64,000 nucleotides of DNA from positions 744,001 to 808,000 of the forward strand of contig NZ_JAQQGN010000001.1 in NCBI RefSeq assembly GCF_028550595.1. The letters run 5' to 3'. Both the position numbers and the translations under genes were made by a program. This document shows, in pieces, positions 26,677 to 36,224 of the stretch. This DNA is from Luteimonas sp. BLCC-B24. GTDB lineage: Bacteria; Pseudomonadota; Gammaproteobacteria; Xanthomonadales; Xanthomonadaceae. The notes beneath the pieces were generated by a model. It searched no databases. It had not been told where the DNA came from and was given only the letters and a program-made list of their open reading frames with translations. Every line of letters begins with the position of its first letter. The first letter of the stretch is position 1.

Positions 26677-26753
26677 AGCCGGCCGCCCTCTGCCGTCCGG
26701 CCATTGCGGACCCGGCGCTCGGACGCGACCGCACGCGGTCGTCGGGCCTTGCC

Positions 26754-26759
26754 TATAAT
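26754..26759 (+). promoter_or_regulatory. Candidate -10 box for ispB
   Basis: A perfect TATAAT stands 28 bases before the ispB ATG in otherwise GC-rich DNA. No convincing -35 box is present at the expected distance. Confidence 0.55.
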
Positions 26760-26786
26760 TCCGGGCCTGCCTGTCCCGGATCCTGC

Positions 26787-27785
26787 ATGAACAACGCCGC
26801 CTCCCCGGCCGCCCGGCTCGACCTGCCGGCGATCCAGGCCCTCGCCGCCGGCGACATGGCCGCCATCGACGCGCTGATCCGTACTCGGCTGGCGTCGGAC
26901 GTGGTGCTGATCAACCAGGTGGCCGAGCACATCGTCTCGGCCGGCGGCAAGCGCCTGCGGCCGATGCTGGTGATGCTGGCCGGCCGCGCCACCGGCACGA
27001 TCGGTGCCGACCACCACCAAGTGGCGGCGATCGTCGAGTTCATCCACACCTCCACGCTGCTGCACGACGACGTGGTCGACGAGTCCGACCTGCGCCGCGG
27101 CCGCAGCACGGCGAATGCGATCTGGGGCAATGCGGCCAGCGTGCTGGTCGGCGATTTCCTGTATTCGCGCAGCTTCCAGCTGATGGTCGAACTCGACCGC
27201 ATGCCGGTCATGCGCATCCTCGCCGACACCACCAACCGCATCGCCGAAGGCGAAGTGCTGCAGCTGCTGCACGTGCGCAACCCGGACACCGACGAGGCGG
27301 CGTATCTCAACGTCATCGAGCGCAAGACCGCGGTGCTGTTCGCCGCCGGCACCCGGCTCGGCGCGCTGGCCTCCGGCGCGGACGAGGCCACGCAACAGGC
27401 GCTGTACGACTACGGCATGCAGCTCGGCTACGCGTTCCAGATCGCCGACGACGTGCTCGACTACTCGGGCGATGCCGACGCGCTGGGCAAGAACCTCGGC
27501 GACGACCTCGCCGAGGGCAAGGCCACGCTGCCGCTGATCCATGCGATGGCGCAGGCGACGCCCGATGTCCGCGCGCGCCTGCGCGCAGCCATCGAGACCG
27601 GGGACGTCGGTGCACTGCCCGACGTGCTGGCCGCGATCGAAGCCGCCGGCAGCCTGGACTACAGCCGTGCGCGCGCACTCGAATATGCCGAAGCCGCGGA
27701 GCGGGCCCTCGACGGCCTGACCGACAACGACGCCGTCGCGGCACTGCGTGGGCTGGCGCGCTACGCGGTCGAACGCGGGTCCTGA
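26787..27785 (+). CDS. ispB: Polyprenyl (octaprenyl) diphosphate synthase
   Basis: The 332-residue trans-prenyltransferase extends farnesyl diphosphate with isopentenyl units to make the ubiquinone side chain. Visible motifs are GGKRLRPMLVMLAG, the first Asp-rich motif LLHDDVVDESDLRRG (about residues 91-105), the KT pair in ERKTAVLFAAGTRLG, and the second Asp-rich motif ADDVLDYSGDAD. Lack of bulky residues just before the first Asp motif fits a long-chain product; octaprenyl is inferred from Xanthomonadaceae quinones. It is divergent from ssb, with TATAAT 28 bases upstream. Confidence 0.94.
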   Translation: MNNAASPAARLDLPAIQALAAGDMAAIDALIRTRLASDVVLINQVAEHIVSAGGKRLRPMLVMLAGRATGTIGADHHQVAAIVEFIHTSTLLHDDVVDESDLRRGRSTANAIWGNAASVLVGDFLYSRSFQLMVELDRMPVMRILADTTNRIAEGEVLQLLHVRNPDTDEAAYLNVIERKTAVLFAAGTRLGALASGADEATQQALYDYGMQLGYAFQIADDVLDYSGDADALGKNLGDDLAEGKATLPLIHAMAQATPDVRARLRAAIETGDVGALPDVLAAIEAAGSLDYSRARALEYAEAAERALDGLTDNDAVAALRGLARYAVERGS

Positions 27786-27928
27786 CCCCAGCCCGGCACG
27801 CCAAACCTCCGCAACACCGCCCTCGGTCCGAGTCGGCGGGCTCCGCCACGCGAACCGCGTCGAGGTCGCCACCGCTGTCGGTGCACGTCGACAGCGCCGA
27901 GCGGCAATGCGCATGGCGCGATGCCCTG

Positions 27929-28177
27929 TCAGCCCGGGCCGACCTGAAGCGCGCGAACGAGCTGCGCGGCGACGATCAGCCCGACCGTCACCGACAGACC
28001 GGCGAGGATCGCCAGACCGCCGGTGCGCGCCAGATTGACGGTCCAGCCCAGCACCTTCGGCCACTTCGGCACCCAGATGCGGTCGTCGTCCTTCGCGTGG
28101 TACAGGCCAAGCCAGCGTGGGCCGATCCAGTTGCTGCGGTTCCGCCATGCGCGGAGATTGCGTGCGTCGCGGTCCAT
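27929..28177 (-). CDS. Small DUF5808-type membrane protein
   Basis: The 82-residue product shows the DUF5808 pattern: N-W-I-G-P-R-W-L-G-L-Y, D-D-R-I-W-V-P-K, then GWTVNLARTGG. One transmembrane helix follows (LAILAGLSVTVGLIVAAQLV). Function is unknown for the family. The ATG at 28177 was chosen because the domain begins just downstream; a longer frame upstream is non-conserved. It lies 118 bp downstream of murD2 on the same strand. Confidence 0.75.
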   Translation of the reverse strand: MDRDARNLRAWRNRSNWIGPRWLGLYHAKDDDRIWVPKWPKVLGWTVNLARTGGLAILAGLSVTVGLIVAAQLVRALQVGPG

Positions 28178-28295
28178 GTCGATCCCTCGCGTTTTCGGAA
28201 CCGCAGGATCACCCGACCTCCGCGCGCGGCGGGCGTGATGCGACGAACGCATGGCTGCGCGCGACGGATCGCACACCCGGCCGACCAGCGGCGCC

Positions 28296-29735
28296 TCAGG
28301 CGATGCCCAAGCCCGGAATCGCCGTGATCGCATCCGGATCGAAGCCGCCCAGCGCGGCGAAATGGCGACCGCGCGCGGTGTAGTCGCGATAGGCGCCGAA
28401 GCTCGGCGCGCCGGGCGACAGCAGCAGCACGCCGTCGCCGTCCAGTGCCGCGCGTGCCTGCGCGGTGGCCGACGCGAGATCATCGGCGGCCGCCAACCGG
28501 AAGCCGGCGCCGCGGGCGATCGGCGCGAGCAGATCATGGATGCGCGGGCCGTTCTGGCCCATGGTCACGATCGTCTGCGGTGCGCGGGTGCGCATCGCAT
28601 CGGCGAACGCCTGCCAGTCGAGTCCGCGATCGTGACCGCCGACGAGCAGCGCGACGCGCCGGTCGCGATAGACGTCGAGCGCGGCGAGACTCGCGTGCGG
28701 GGTCGTACTGATCGAATCGTTGACCCACAGCACGCCATCGCGCGTGCCCAGCGGTTGCAGGCGATGCGGGAGCGGCACGAAGTCCGCGGCCGCACGTGCC
28801 AGCGGCAGTGCGTCGATGCCGAGCGCTTCGATCGCGGTCAGCACGGCGCAGAGATTGCCGCGGTTGTGCCGGCCCGGCAGCGGCAGTCCGGCCGTGTCCA
28901 TCACGGCGGCGGCGCCGCGATGCAGGACGTCGCCGCGCAGGTGCCAACCGTCGGGCGTGCCGAACCAGCGGATCTCACTCCCCGGCAACGCCAGCGAGGC
29001 CAGGCGCGGGTCGTCCGCGTTGAGCACCGCGATGCGTGGCCGCGCGCGCGTGACCAGCGCCAGCTTGTCCTCGACGTACTGCGCCTCGCTGCCGTGCCAG
29101 TCCAGGTGCTCGGGGAAGATGTTGGTGACCACCGCGACGTCGGGCCGTACACCGCCGGCCGCGACATCGCCGGTCTGGTAACTCGACAGTTCGATCGCCC
29201 AGGCGTCCGCTTGCGCATCGAGCAGCTCCAGCAAGGGCAGCCCGATGTTGCCGGCCAGCGCCGTGCGCAGGCCATGCGCGCGCAGCAGATGGGCCAGCAG
29301 CGCGGTGGTGGTGCTCTTGCCCTTGGTGCCGGTGACGCAGACCGTGCGGGCCGCGATCTCACCCGCCGCGGCGCGTCCGGCGAACCACAGCGTGGTGCCG
29401 CCGATGAAGCGCGTGCCCTGCGCGGCGGCCGCCATCGCCTCGGCCCGGTACGGACTGATCCCGGGTGACTTGATGACCACGTCGAAGCGTGCGAGGTGTT
29501 CGCGGCTCGCCACCGTTTCGACAGCAAGCGACGGATCGCCGAGGCCGAGCACCTCGCGCGCCTCGTCCTCCGCGCAGAACACGGTCAGGGGCACGCCCGC
29601 CGAATCCCGGACCCCGGAGCCCGAATCCCGCACGGCGCGCAGCGCCGCGTACGCCGCGCGGCCTTCGCGGCCCCAGCCCCACAGCGCGATGCGGCCGCCA
29701 CCGGCCGCGAGCGCTTCAAGCTGCGAGATGCGCAC
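28296..29735 (-). CDS. murD2: UDP-N-acetylmuramoyl-L-alanine--L-glutamate ligase (MurD2)
   Basis: The 479-residue Mur ligase has an N-terminal [19 protein letters not shown], the ATP loop [18 protein letters not shown] (about 140-157), the [12 protein letters not shown] motif, and the C-terminal [16 protein letters not shown] and [12 protein letters not shown] typical of MurD. Its partner gene is murL. In Xanthomonas the MurD2 form adds L-Glu to UDP-MurNAc-L-Ala and MurL then epimerises it, replacing the MurI-MurD route. A GTG start at 29735 overlaps the murL stop by 20 bases and has GGGAG at seven-base spacing. The ATG further upstream would overlap murL by more than 100 bases. Confidence 0.92.
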   Translation of the reverse strand: MRISQLEALAAGGGRIALWGWGREGRAAYAALRAVRDSGSGVRDSAGVPLTVFCAEDEAREVLGLGDPSLAVETVASREHLARFDVVIKSPGISPYRAEAMAAAAQGTRFIGGTTLWFAGRAAAGEIAARTVCVTGTKGKSTTTALLAHLLRAHGLRTALAGNIGLPLLELLDAQADAWAIELSSYQTGDVAAGGVRPDVAVVTNIFPEHLDWHGSEAQYVEDKLALVTRARPRIAVLNADDPRLASLALPGSEIRWFGTPDGWHLRGDVLHRGAAAVMDTAGLPLPGRHNRGNLCAVLTAIEALGIDALPLARAAADFVPLPHRLQPLGTRDGVLWVNDSISTTPHASLAALDVYRDRRVALLVGGHDRGLDWQAFADAMRTRAPQTIVTMGQNGPRIHDLLAPIARGAGFRLAAADDLASATAQARAALDGDGVLLLSPGAPSFGAYRDYTARGRHFAALGGFDPDAITAIPGLGIA

Positions 29736-31068
29736 GCAGGCGCTCCCACAGCGCGTCGGGAATGCGGTGGGCGTCCTCTTCGACGGCCAGCAAGCCGGCG
29801 ACCTCCAGCTCGCCGGCATCGAGCTGCGGCGCGATCAGCTGCGCGAAGCGCGCGACGATCGCGTCCTCGCGCCATTCCGGACGCTTGGCCAGCGCCGCCA
29901 GCGCCGCGCGTGATTCGCGGCCTTCGCCGACGCATTCGAACGGCTTGTGGTCCTGGTATTCCAGCAGGGCGTCGTAGCCCGGCACCTGCGCCGGATCGTC
30001 GAGCAGGTTGCGCCCGAAGATCGCCACCAGCCGCGGCTTGGGCATGAATGGCGCCAGCGCCAGGAAGACGAAATGGCACTTCGGGCAGATGCCGCACCAG
30101 CGGTTGACCGGCCGCTCGCCGAGCAGATGGAAGTTGCGGTTGCAGCTGGAGAAGTGCGCGTCGTAGCGGTCGGTCTTCGCGAACTGGCGCGCGACGGCGA
30201 GTTCCGACAGCGGCCGCAGCAGCGAGTAGTAATGCAGGTCCGCAGCGACGCGCGCCTGCACGTGATCGCCGAAGGCCGTCTCGAACGCCCAGCCTTTCGA
30301 CCACTGGTGGTTCACCTCACCGGTCCCCGGGATGAGGCTGCCGTAGCTCGCCGAGCGCTCGTTGGAGAACACCACCTGGTCCACGCCGTGCAGCACCGCG
30401 GCCAGCACCAGGATCGCCGAGTTGATCGCGGTCACCGGGATGTGCCCGTTCCACGCGCCCTGGCGGTTGTACTCGAACAGTTCCGGCGCGATCTGCCGGT
30501 CGATGTTGAGCGTCGGCAGGCCGGTGCGCTCGGCGCAGACACGGATCAGCTGCGAGCCGCCGATCCAGCTGACGGTCTGGTCGATGCCCAGCGCGCGCAG
30601 CGCTTCGATCGACACCAGCGAATCCTTGCCGCCGCCGATCGCCACCAGCGCATGCGTGCGCAGGCCCAGCGCCGGCGCGGCGTCGTCCGCGGCGGCGGCG
30701 TGCGGGAACCGGATCGTGCCGTGCAGGTCCAGCCCGTTGCGGTAGGCGAACTCACCGAGCCCGTGCACGTAGACGTCCTCGAGCAGCGCGGCGGTGCCAG
30801 CATCGATCGCATAGTCGTCGATGCGGATCTCGCCCGGCACGGCGGCCTTGTAGTAGCTCACGCCGGCGATCAGGTGCAGCAGACGCAGCGCCCGGGTCGC
30901 CGCCGCGGCGCGCGCACCGTCGAGCGCGAACGGCGCGCCCGGCACGGTGATCGTTTCGACCAGCTCGGGGCCGTCGTCGAAGGCGTAGACCAGCCGGGCC
31001 ACACCGGTGCCGGGGTCGAACGCGCAGCGCACGAAGCGGAACGCGGCGATGGAATCACGGTCGAACAT
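29716..31068 (-). CDS. murL: UDP-N-acetyl-alpha-D-muramoyl-L-alanyl-L-glutamate epimerase (MurL)
   Basis: This roughly 450-residue protein matches MurL by order (directly before murD2) and by motif. It has a PP-loop-like ATP site [19 protein letters not shown], the conserved [21 protein letters not shown] and the cysteine cluster CGICPKCHF. MurL uses ATP to invert L-Glu to D-Glu on the nucleotide precursor of peptidoglycan. The start at [12 protein letters not shown] (31068) is preferred; an ATG 36 bases upstream (31104) is possible. The gene forms a probable operon with lysAC, a small membrane protein gene and murD2. Confidence 0.9.
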   Translation of the reverse strand: MFDRDSIAAFRFVRCAFDPGTGVARLVYAFDDGPELVETITVPGAPFALDGARAAAATRALRLLHLIAGVSYYKAAVPGEIRIDDYAIDAGTAALLEDVYVHGLGEFAYRNGLDLHGTIRFPHAAAADDAAPALGLRTHALVAIGGGKDSLVSIEALRALGIDQTVSWIGGSQLIRVCAERTGLPTLNIDRQIAPELFEYNRQGAWNGHIPVTAINSAILVLAAVLHGVDQVVFSNERSASYGSLIPGTGEVNHQWSKGWAFETAFGDHVQARVAADLHYYSLLRPLSELAVARQFAKTDRYDAHFSSCNRNFHLLGERPVNRWCGICPKCHFVFLALAPFMPKPRLVAIFGRNLLDDPAQVPGYDALLEYQDHKPFECVGEGRESRAALAALAKRPEWREDAIVARFAQLIAPQLDAGELEVAGLLAVEEDAHRIPDALWERLRAHLAA

Positions 31069-31131
31069 GGGACTCGGGTCTCCAGCGAGATACGGACGAC
31101 GCACGCGACGCGGCGTCGGAAACTTGGAACA

Positions 31132-31566
31132 TCACGTCGGACGGCGATGACGCGGATGGCGGAGGTAACGATGCGCCGGCCACACCGCGGCGAGGCAGGC
31201 CGGCAGCGCGCCCAGCACCAGGCCCGGCGCGCCGAACACCGCGGCGCTGTACACCCAGGACAGGGTTTCATCGCCCGGCGCGAGCAGGGCCACCAGTCCC
31301 AGGCTCAGCGGCACGAACAGGACGATGGCGACCAGCGCGGTGACGACCGCCATCGCCAGCACACGGCGCAGAGGCGGACGCCGGCCGACCCGCCACCGCC
31401 AGCCCGCCACCCAGGCCGCGGCCATGCCGGACGCGAGAACGGCGACGGCGGCGAGTTCCCAGAAGAACGCATCGGCGATTCCCATCTCGAGCAGCCCGCC
31501 GAGCACGACGGTCAGCACCAGCGCGAGCCCCGCACAGACGACGGTGTACTCCACCCGCGGTTTCAC
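31132..31566 (-). CDS. Small integral membrane protein of unknown function
   Basis: The 144-residue hydrophobic protein has about four predicted transmembrane helices (AGLALVLTVVLGGLLEMG; WELAAVAVLASGMAAAWVAG; AMAVVTALVAIVLFVPLSLG; AAVFGAPGLVLGALPACLAA) and a basic C-terminus. I recognise no family. The GTG start overlaps the lysAC stop as GTGA, so it should be translated from the same transcript, between the aspartokinase/DAP decarboxylase and murL. Confidence 0.7.
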   Translation of the reverse strand: MKPRVEYTVVCAGLALVLTVVLGGLLEMGIADAFFWELAAVAVLASGMAAAWVAGWRWRVGRRPPLRRVLAMAVVTALVAIVLFVPLSLGLVALLAPGDETLSWVYSAAVFGAPGLVLGALPACLAAVWPAHRYLRHPRHRRPT

Positions 31567-34154
31567 TCGATCACGTCCTCACCCGGCAGGCCGCGCAGGT
31601 TGTAGGTGTTGGCCATCACGAAGCCGTAAGCGCCGGCGTCGGCGATCAGCACGGTGTCACCTTCGCGGGTTGCCGCCGGCAGGCGGCGACGCGTGCCGAA
31701 GACGTCGCTCGATTCGCAGATCGGACCGACGACTTCGACGGCCACGTCGTCCGCATCGTCGAGCCGCGTCAGGTTGTGGATGCCGTGCCAGGCGTCGTAC
31801 AGCGCCGGTCGCATCAGGCTGTGCATGCCGGCGTCCACGCCGACCCGGCGCGTGCCCAGCTTGTCGACAACCTGGGTGACGGTGGTCAGCAGCACGCCCG
31901 CTTCGGCCACGAGGTAGCGACCCGGCTCGATCGCCAGGCGATAGCGCGGGTATTCGGCCTTGATCGCCGCGAGGCCCGCCGCCCAGGCCGGAATGTCGAA
32001 CGGCACGTCGTCGGGACGATAGGGAATCGGCAGACCGCCGCCGATGTCGATCGTGTCGACCGTGCCCACCGAATCGGCGAAACCCGCGAGTTCGGCATAG
32101 ACCTCACGCCAGTGCGCGACGGTCTCGATGCCGCTGCCCAGATGCGCGTGGATGCCGGTGATGCGCGCGTCCACCTCTTCGGCCGCCAGCAGAAACGCAT
32201 CGAACGCGCCCAGCGGCAGACCGAACTTCGACGCCGCGCCGCCGGTGACGACCTTGGCGTGGTGGCCGTCGCCGCGACCCAGATCCAGGCGCAGCCACAG
32301 GTCGCGGCCGCGGAAGACCTCGGGCCAGTTGCGCAGCGCTTCGACGTTGTCGAGCGTGACGGTGACGCCGCGCGCATAGGCGTGCGCGTATTCGCCGCGC
32401 GGCGCGAAGCTCGGCGTGAACAGCACGCGCCCGGGATCGAGATCCGGCAGCACCTCGAACACGTGGTCGAGCTCGCCCCTGGACACGCACTCCAGCCCGA
32501 AGCCGGCCTCGACCAGCGTGCGCAGGATCGCCGGATGCGGATTGGCCTTTATCGCGAAGAAGCGGCGGTCGATCGCGTCGGCCGTCGACAGCGCAGCGGC
32601 ACGTTCGCGCACCGTCGGCAGGTGATAGACGTAATGCGGCCGGCCGGGTTCGGCGAGTGCCAGCAGCGACTCGCGCGCGCCCTGCCACCACTGCGGCGCA
32701 CGTTCGCGGCGGCCATGCGCGATCTCGCGCCAGCTGGGGCCGAATACCGTGTCGTCGTGCACCGGCATCGCGCCGCTGTCGATCAGCTCGGCATGCAGCA
32801 CCGGCAACAGACCGTCGGCGTCGGCCTCGTCGATGACGAAGGTCAGGTTGAGATCGTTCGAGGACTGCGAGATCAGATGCACGCGTTCCTTGCCGAACGT
32901 GGCCCAGACATCCGACAGCTTGTGCAGCAGCGAGCGTATGCCCCGGCCGACCAGGGTGATCGCCGCGCACGGGGCGATGACCTTGACCCGGCAGATCTCG
33001 GCGAGATCGTCGCTCAGCCGCGCCAGCACGTCGGTGCTGACCAGGTTCTCGCTCGGATCCAGCGACACGGTGACGTTGGTCTCCGACGAGCCGATCAGAT
33101 CCACCGACAGGCCGTGGCGCTTGAAGCGCTCGAACACATCGGCGAGAAAGCCGACCTGCTGCCACATGCCGATGCCTTCCATCGACACCAGCACGATGCC
33201 GTTGCGGCGACTGATCGCCTTGACGCCCGGCACCGGCTCGGCGCTCGCGTCGATCGCGGTGCCCGGCAGGTCCGGGCGTTCGGTGTCGAGGATCGCCATC
33301 GGCACGCCGCCGTCGCGGCAGGGCTTGATCGAACGCGGATGCAGCACCTTGGCGCCGGTGGTCGCGATTTCCTGCGCCTCGGCGTAATCCAGCCGCGTGA
33401 GCAGACGCGCATCGGGCACATCGCGCGGATTGGCGCTGAACATGCCCGGCACGTCGGTCCAGATCTCGACACGGCGTGCACCGAGCAGCGCGCCGAAGTA
33501 CGCCGCCGACGTGTCCGAGCCGCCGCGGCCGAGAATCGCGGTGCCGCCGTCGCCGTGCCGGGCGATGAAGCCCTGGGTGAGCAGCATGCGCGGCGCCTGC
33601 TCGGCGAAGCGCGCGCGCCAGTCGCCGTCGGGTTCGCGCCGGCAGTTCACCGACAGGCGCAGCGCCCAGTCGCTCTGGTTGGGCAGCGCCACCGCGTCGA
33701 GCCAGTCGCGCGCATCGCACCAGCCGAACTCCAGGCCCTGGGCCGCGAGATAGGCCGCGCCGATCGTCGACGACAACAGCTCGCCCTGCCCCAGCACCTC
33801 GGCCTGCCAGTCCAGCGTGCGCGTCGTCGCACGCGGGTCGTCCGCCAGCGCCTGCAGCGCGGCGAGACGCGCGCCGAGCACCGCGTCGACGTCCAGTTCG
33901 AGTTCCGAGGCGAATGCGCGGTGACGTTCGACCAGCGCACCCACGCGCGCAGGCGAATCCGCGGCGCCGTCCGCGATCGCGGTCAACTCGTTGGTCACGC
34001 CCGACAGCGCCGACACCACCACCAGCACGCGCGCGCCGTGCTCCTCGGCCCGGCGTTTCGCCAGCCGGCCGATGGTGTCCCAGCGGTGGCGGCGCGACAC
34101 CGAAGTGCCGCCGAACTTGAGCACGATCCAGCGATCGTCGGAAGGTGATGACAT
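31563..34154 (-). CDS. lysAC: Bifunctional aspartate kinase / diaminopimelate decarboxylase
   Basis: This 863-residue fusion has two enzymes. Residues about 1-450 are aspartokinase, with VLKFGGTSVS at the start, GRGGSDTSAAYFGALL, and ACT-type regulatory parts (GSSETNVTVSLDPSEN). Residues about 460-863 are DAP decarboxylase, with FFAIKANPHPAI holding the PLP lysine, HLGSGIE, DIGGGLPIPY, EPGRYLVAEAG and the catalytic ICESSDVFG. It joins the first and last steps of lysine synthesis from aspartate. The last step consumes meso-DAP, which is also the peptidoglycan residue, and murL-murD2 follow in the same probable operon. Similar fusions are known in Xanthomonas. A 600-residue upstream frame extension is a shadow of the PhzF genes. 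Confidence 0.95.
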   Translation of the reverse strand: MSSPSDDRWIVLKFGGTSVSRRHRWDTIGRLAKRRAEEHGARVLVVVSALSGVTNELTAIADGAADSPARVGALVERHRAFASELELDVDAVLGARLAALQALADDPRATTRTLDWQAEVLGQGELLSSTIGAAYLAAQGLEFGWCDARDWLDAVALPNQSDWALRLSVNCRREPDGDWRARFAEQAPRMLLTQGFIARHGDGGTAILGRGGSDTSAAYFGALLGARRVEIWTDVPGMFSANPRDVPDARLLTRLDYAEAQEIATTGAKVLHPRSIKPCRDGGVPMAILDTERPDLPGTAIDASAEPVPGVKAISRRNGIVLVSMEGIGMWQQVGFLADVFERFKRHGLSVDLIGSSETNVTVSLDPSENLVSTDVLARLSDDLAEICRVKVIAPCAAITLVGRGIRSLLHKLSDVWATFGKERVHLISQSSNDLNLTFVIDEADADGLLPVLHAELIDSGAMPVHDDTVFGPSWREIAHGRRERAPQWWQGARESLLALAEPGRPHYVYHLPTVRERAAALSTADAIDRRFFAIKANPHPAILRTLVEAGFGLECVSRGELDHVFEVLPDLDPGRVLFTPSFAPRGEYAHAYARGVTVTLDNVEALRNWPEVFRGRDLWLRLDLGRGDGHHAKVVTGGAASKFGLPLGAFDAFLLAAEEVDARITGIHAHLGSGIETVAHWREVYAELAGFADSVGTVDTIDIGGGLPIPYRPDDVPFDIPAWAAGLAAIKAEYPRYRLAIEPGRYLVAEAGVLLTTVTQVVDKLGTRRVGVDAGMHSLMRPALYDAWHGIHNLTRLDDADDVAVEVVGPICESSDVFGTRRRLPAATREGDTVLIADAGAYGFVMANTYNLRGLPGEDVIE

Positions 34155-34295
34155 CGGGGTGGGGTCTCGAACGGTGGGGGCAACGGAAGAGTGGCGACGG
34201 CCGCTACGATGGCGACCTCGCTGGCCCGGCGCGCCGTCTCGCGGCGCCCGGGCGCACGATTCTAAAGCACGCCTTCCCGACCGGAGCCCCTGTCC
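34155..34295. promoter_or_regulatory. Divergent intergenic region between lysAC and first PhzF gene
   Basis: The 141-base gap between divergent genes should contain the lysAC and PhzF promoters. An AT-richer stretch near 34259-34266 (GATTCTAAAG) could be a weak -10 for the plus strand. No lysine riboswitch-like structure is apparent. Confidence 0.25.
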
Positions 34296-35168
34296 ATGCG
34301 CACCCGCCGTTATCTTCAGCTCGACGTGTTCTCCGCGCACCCCGGCGCCGGCAATCCGCTGGGCGTGTTCGTCGACGCGGAGGGCCTGGACGCCGCGGCC
34401 ATGCAGGCGATCGCCGCGTGGACCAATCTGTCGGAAACCATCTTTCTGCTTCCTCCCGATGCCGGGGCCGATTACCGCGTGCGCATCTTCACGCCCCGGC
34501 AGGAACTGCCCTTCGCCGGTCATCCCAGCGTCGGCGCGGCGTGGGCGGTCGTCGACCAGGGTCTGGCCCGCGCCGACGGCGGCAGGCTGGTGCAACAGTG
34601 CGGCGCCGGCCTGCTGCCGGTGCGCCTGGACACCGGCGGCCGCGACCGCCGGCCGAGCGTGCGCGCGCCGAGGGCCACCCCGGTGGCGACGCCCGACGGC
34701 AGCCGCGGCGCACTCGACGCCGTACTGCGCGCCCTGGATGCGCGGCACGCGCCGCACGCGCTGATCGACAACGGACCCCGCTGGTGGTGCGTGGATCTGG
34801 GCGAGGCCGAGGTCGTGCGCGGCCTGCGTCCGCCCCTGCCCGAGATCGCCGCGTTGTCCCTCGCCAGCAACGCGGTCGGCCTGGCCGTCTGCGGCCGCGC
34901 ACGCGCGTCCGATCACGCGCTCGTCGTACGCGCATTCTGCCCGGCCGACGGCATCCCCGAGGATCCGGTCACCGGCAGCGCCAACGCCGCGCTCGCCGCC
35001 TGGCTGCATGGTGACGGGCGGATGGACGATCTCGGCGCGCGTTACATCGCAAGCCAGGGGCGCGAACTCGGACGCGATGGCCGGGTGTCGGTCGAGATCG
35101 ACGCCGAGGGCGGGATCTGGATCGGCGGCCAGGTGCAGCCGGTCATCCGCGGCACGCTGGATTGGTAA
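34296..35168 (+). CDS. PhzF family isomerase-like protein 1
   Basis: The 290-residue protein belongs to the PhzF/YddE family with a diaminopimelate-epimerase fold. It has LDVFSAHPGAGNPLGVF at the N-terminus, the active-site Glu in NLSETIF (about residue 49), LPFAGHPSVGAAW, and the family signature EDPVTGSANAALAAWL. Family members catalyse proton transfers (phenazine PhzF) but most have no known substrate. No phenazine genes are present here. A second copy follows 24 bases downstream. Confidence 0.9.
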   Translation: MRTRRYLQLDVFSAHPGAGNPLGVFVDAEGLDAAAMQAIAAWTNLSETIFLLPPDAGADYRVRIFTPRQELPFAGHPSVGAAWAVVDQGLARADGGRLVQQCGAGLLPVRLDTGGRDRRPSVRAPRATPVATPDGSRGALDAVLRALDARHAPHALIDNGPRWWCVDLGEAEVVRGLRPPLPEIAALSLASNAVGLAVCGRARASDHALVVRAFCPADGIPEDPVTGSANAALAAWLHGDGRMDDLGARYIASQGRELGRDGRVSVEIDAEGGIWIGGQVQPVIRGTLDW

Positions 35169-35192
35169 GCTGTCGCGCCGCGTGATGCTTCC

Positions 35193-36071
35193 ATGACTCC
35201 CCGCCGTTTCGTCCAGGTGGACGTGTTCGCCGACCGGCCCGGTGCCGGCAATCCACTGGCCGTGGTGCTCGATGCCGACGGGCTCGACGACACCGCGATG
35301 CAGGCCATCGCCCGTTGGACGCGTCTGCCCGAGACCACGTTCGTGTTCCCGGCGACCTCCGACGAGGCCAGCTACCGCATCCGCATGTTCTCGCCGCGAC
35401 GCGAGGTGCCGTTCGCCGGCCACCCCAGCGTCGGCACCGCCCACGTGGTGCTCGACGCCGGACTCGCCGCGCCGCGCGACGGCCTGCTGGTGCAGGACGG
35501 CATCGCCGGCCGGTTGCCGCTGCGCGTCACCGGCGCCGATGCGATGCGCACGATTGCGGTGCGGACACCACGCGCGCGCATCGTCGAAACCGCCGACGCG
35601 ACGGATCCGCGCCTGCAGCCCAGCCTCGCCGGGCTGTCGCTGGGCGAGTTGCCGCCGGTGCTGATGGACGGAGGTCGCCGCTGGTGGCTGGCGGAACTCG
35701 CCAGCGAAGCGGACCTGCGCGCCGTGACACCCGACTGGACGGCGATCGGCGCACTCGCCGAGGCCACCGGCAGCATGGGCCTGTGTGCGTTCGCACGCAG
35801 CACGGCAGCCGACTATCACCTCGCCGTGCGCGCCTTCGTCGGCGCCACCGGGCATTTCGAGGATGCCGCCTCCGGCGCGGCGAACGCGACCCTCGCGGCA
35901 TGGCTCGCCGCGCGCGACGCCCTGCCGGGCGAAGGCGGCCGCTACCGCATCAGCCAGGGCCGCGAGGTCGGCCACGACGCGATCATCGAACTGCAGGTCG
36001 ACGATGCCGGCGACGTGTGGTCGGGCGGACGCGTGCAGAGCGTGGTGCGCGGCACGATCGACTGGCGCTGA
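35193..36071 (+). CDS. PhzF family isomerase-like protein 2
   Basis: The 292-residue paralogue of the preceding gene keeps VDVFADRPGAGNPLAVVLD, the Glu in RLPETTF and VPFAGHPSVGTAH. The second signature is altered: EDAASGAANATLAAWL in place of EDPVTGSANAALAAWL. The two proteins align along their whole length, so this is a tandem duplication that has since diverged. It is probably co-transcribed with the first copy. The substrate is unknown. Confidence 0.9.
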   Translation: MTPRRFVQVDVFADRPGAGNPLAVVLDADGLDDTAMQAIARWTRLPETTFVFPATSDEASYRIRMFSPRREVPFAGHPSVGTAHVVLDAGLAAPRDGLLVQDGIAGRLPLRVTGADAMRTIAVRTPRARIVETADATDPRLQPSLAGLSLGELPPVLMDGGRRWWLAELASEADLRAVTPDWTAIGALAEATGSMGLCAFARSTAADYHLAVRAFVGATGHFEDAASGAANATLAAWLAARDALPGEGGRYRISQGREVGHDAIIELQVDDAGDVWSGGRVQSVVRGTIDWR

Positions 36072-36125
36072 GCGCCGGCCTCCTGCCGCGGCGGAGGCGC
36101 GTGTCAGGCACGGCAGGAGTCACTG

Positions 36126-36210
36126 CCGTCATCTCCGCGAGAGCGGGATCCAGCGACTGCAAGCGTTGAACGCCGGAGGCACTGGATTCCCGCTTTCGCG
36201 GAGACGACGG
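36126..36210. repeat. Imperfect inverted repeat element (REP/MITE-like)
   Basis: Arms of about 28 bases at 36126-36153 and 36182-36210 are inverted copies with one mismatch and one indel (left arm core CTCCGCGAGAGCGGGATCCA, right arm core TGGATTCCCGCTTTCGCGGA), around a 28-base loop. The GCGAAAGCGGGAATCCAG-type arm resembles dispersed intergenic repeats common in Xanthomonadaceae. It lies between the converging PhzF and hydrolase genes and could act as a transcription stop. Confidence 0.75.
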
Positions 36211-36224
36211 TCGAACCTCAGTGT

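Noticed and set aside
34155-35975. In-frame extension of lysAC by about 600 residues on the minus strand
   Set aside because: It is antisense to two clear PhzF-family genes and has no recognisable domain; aspartokinase starts at 34154.
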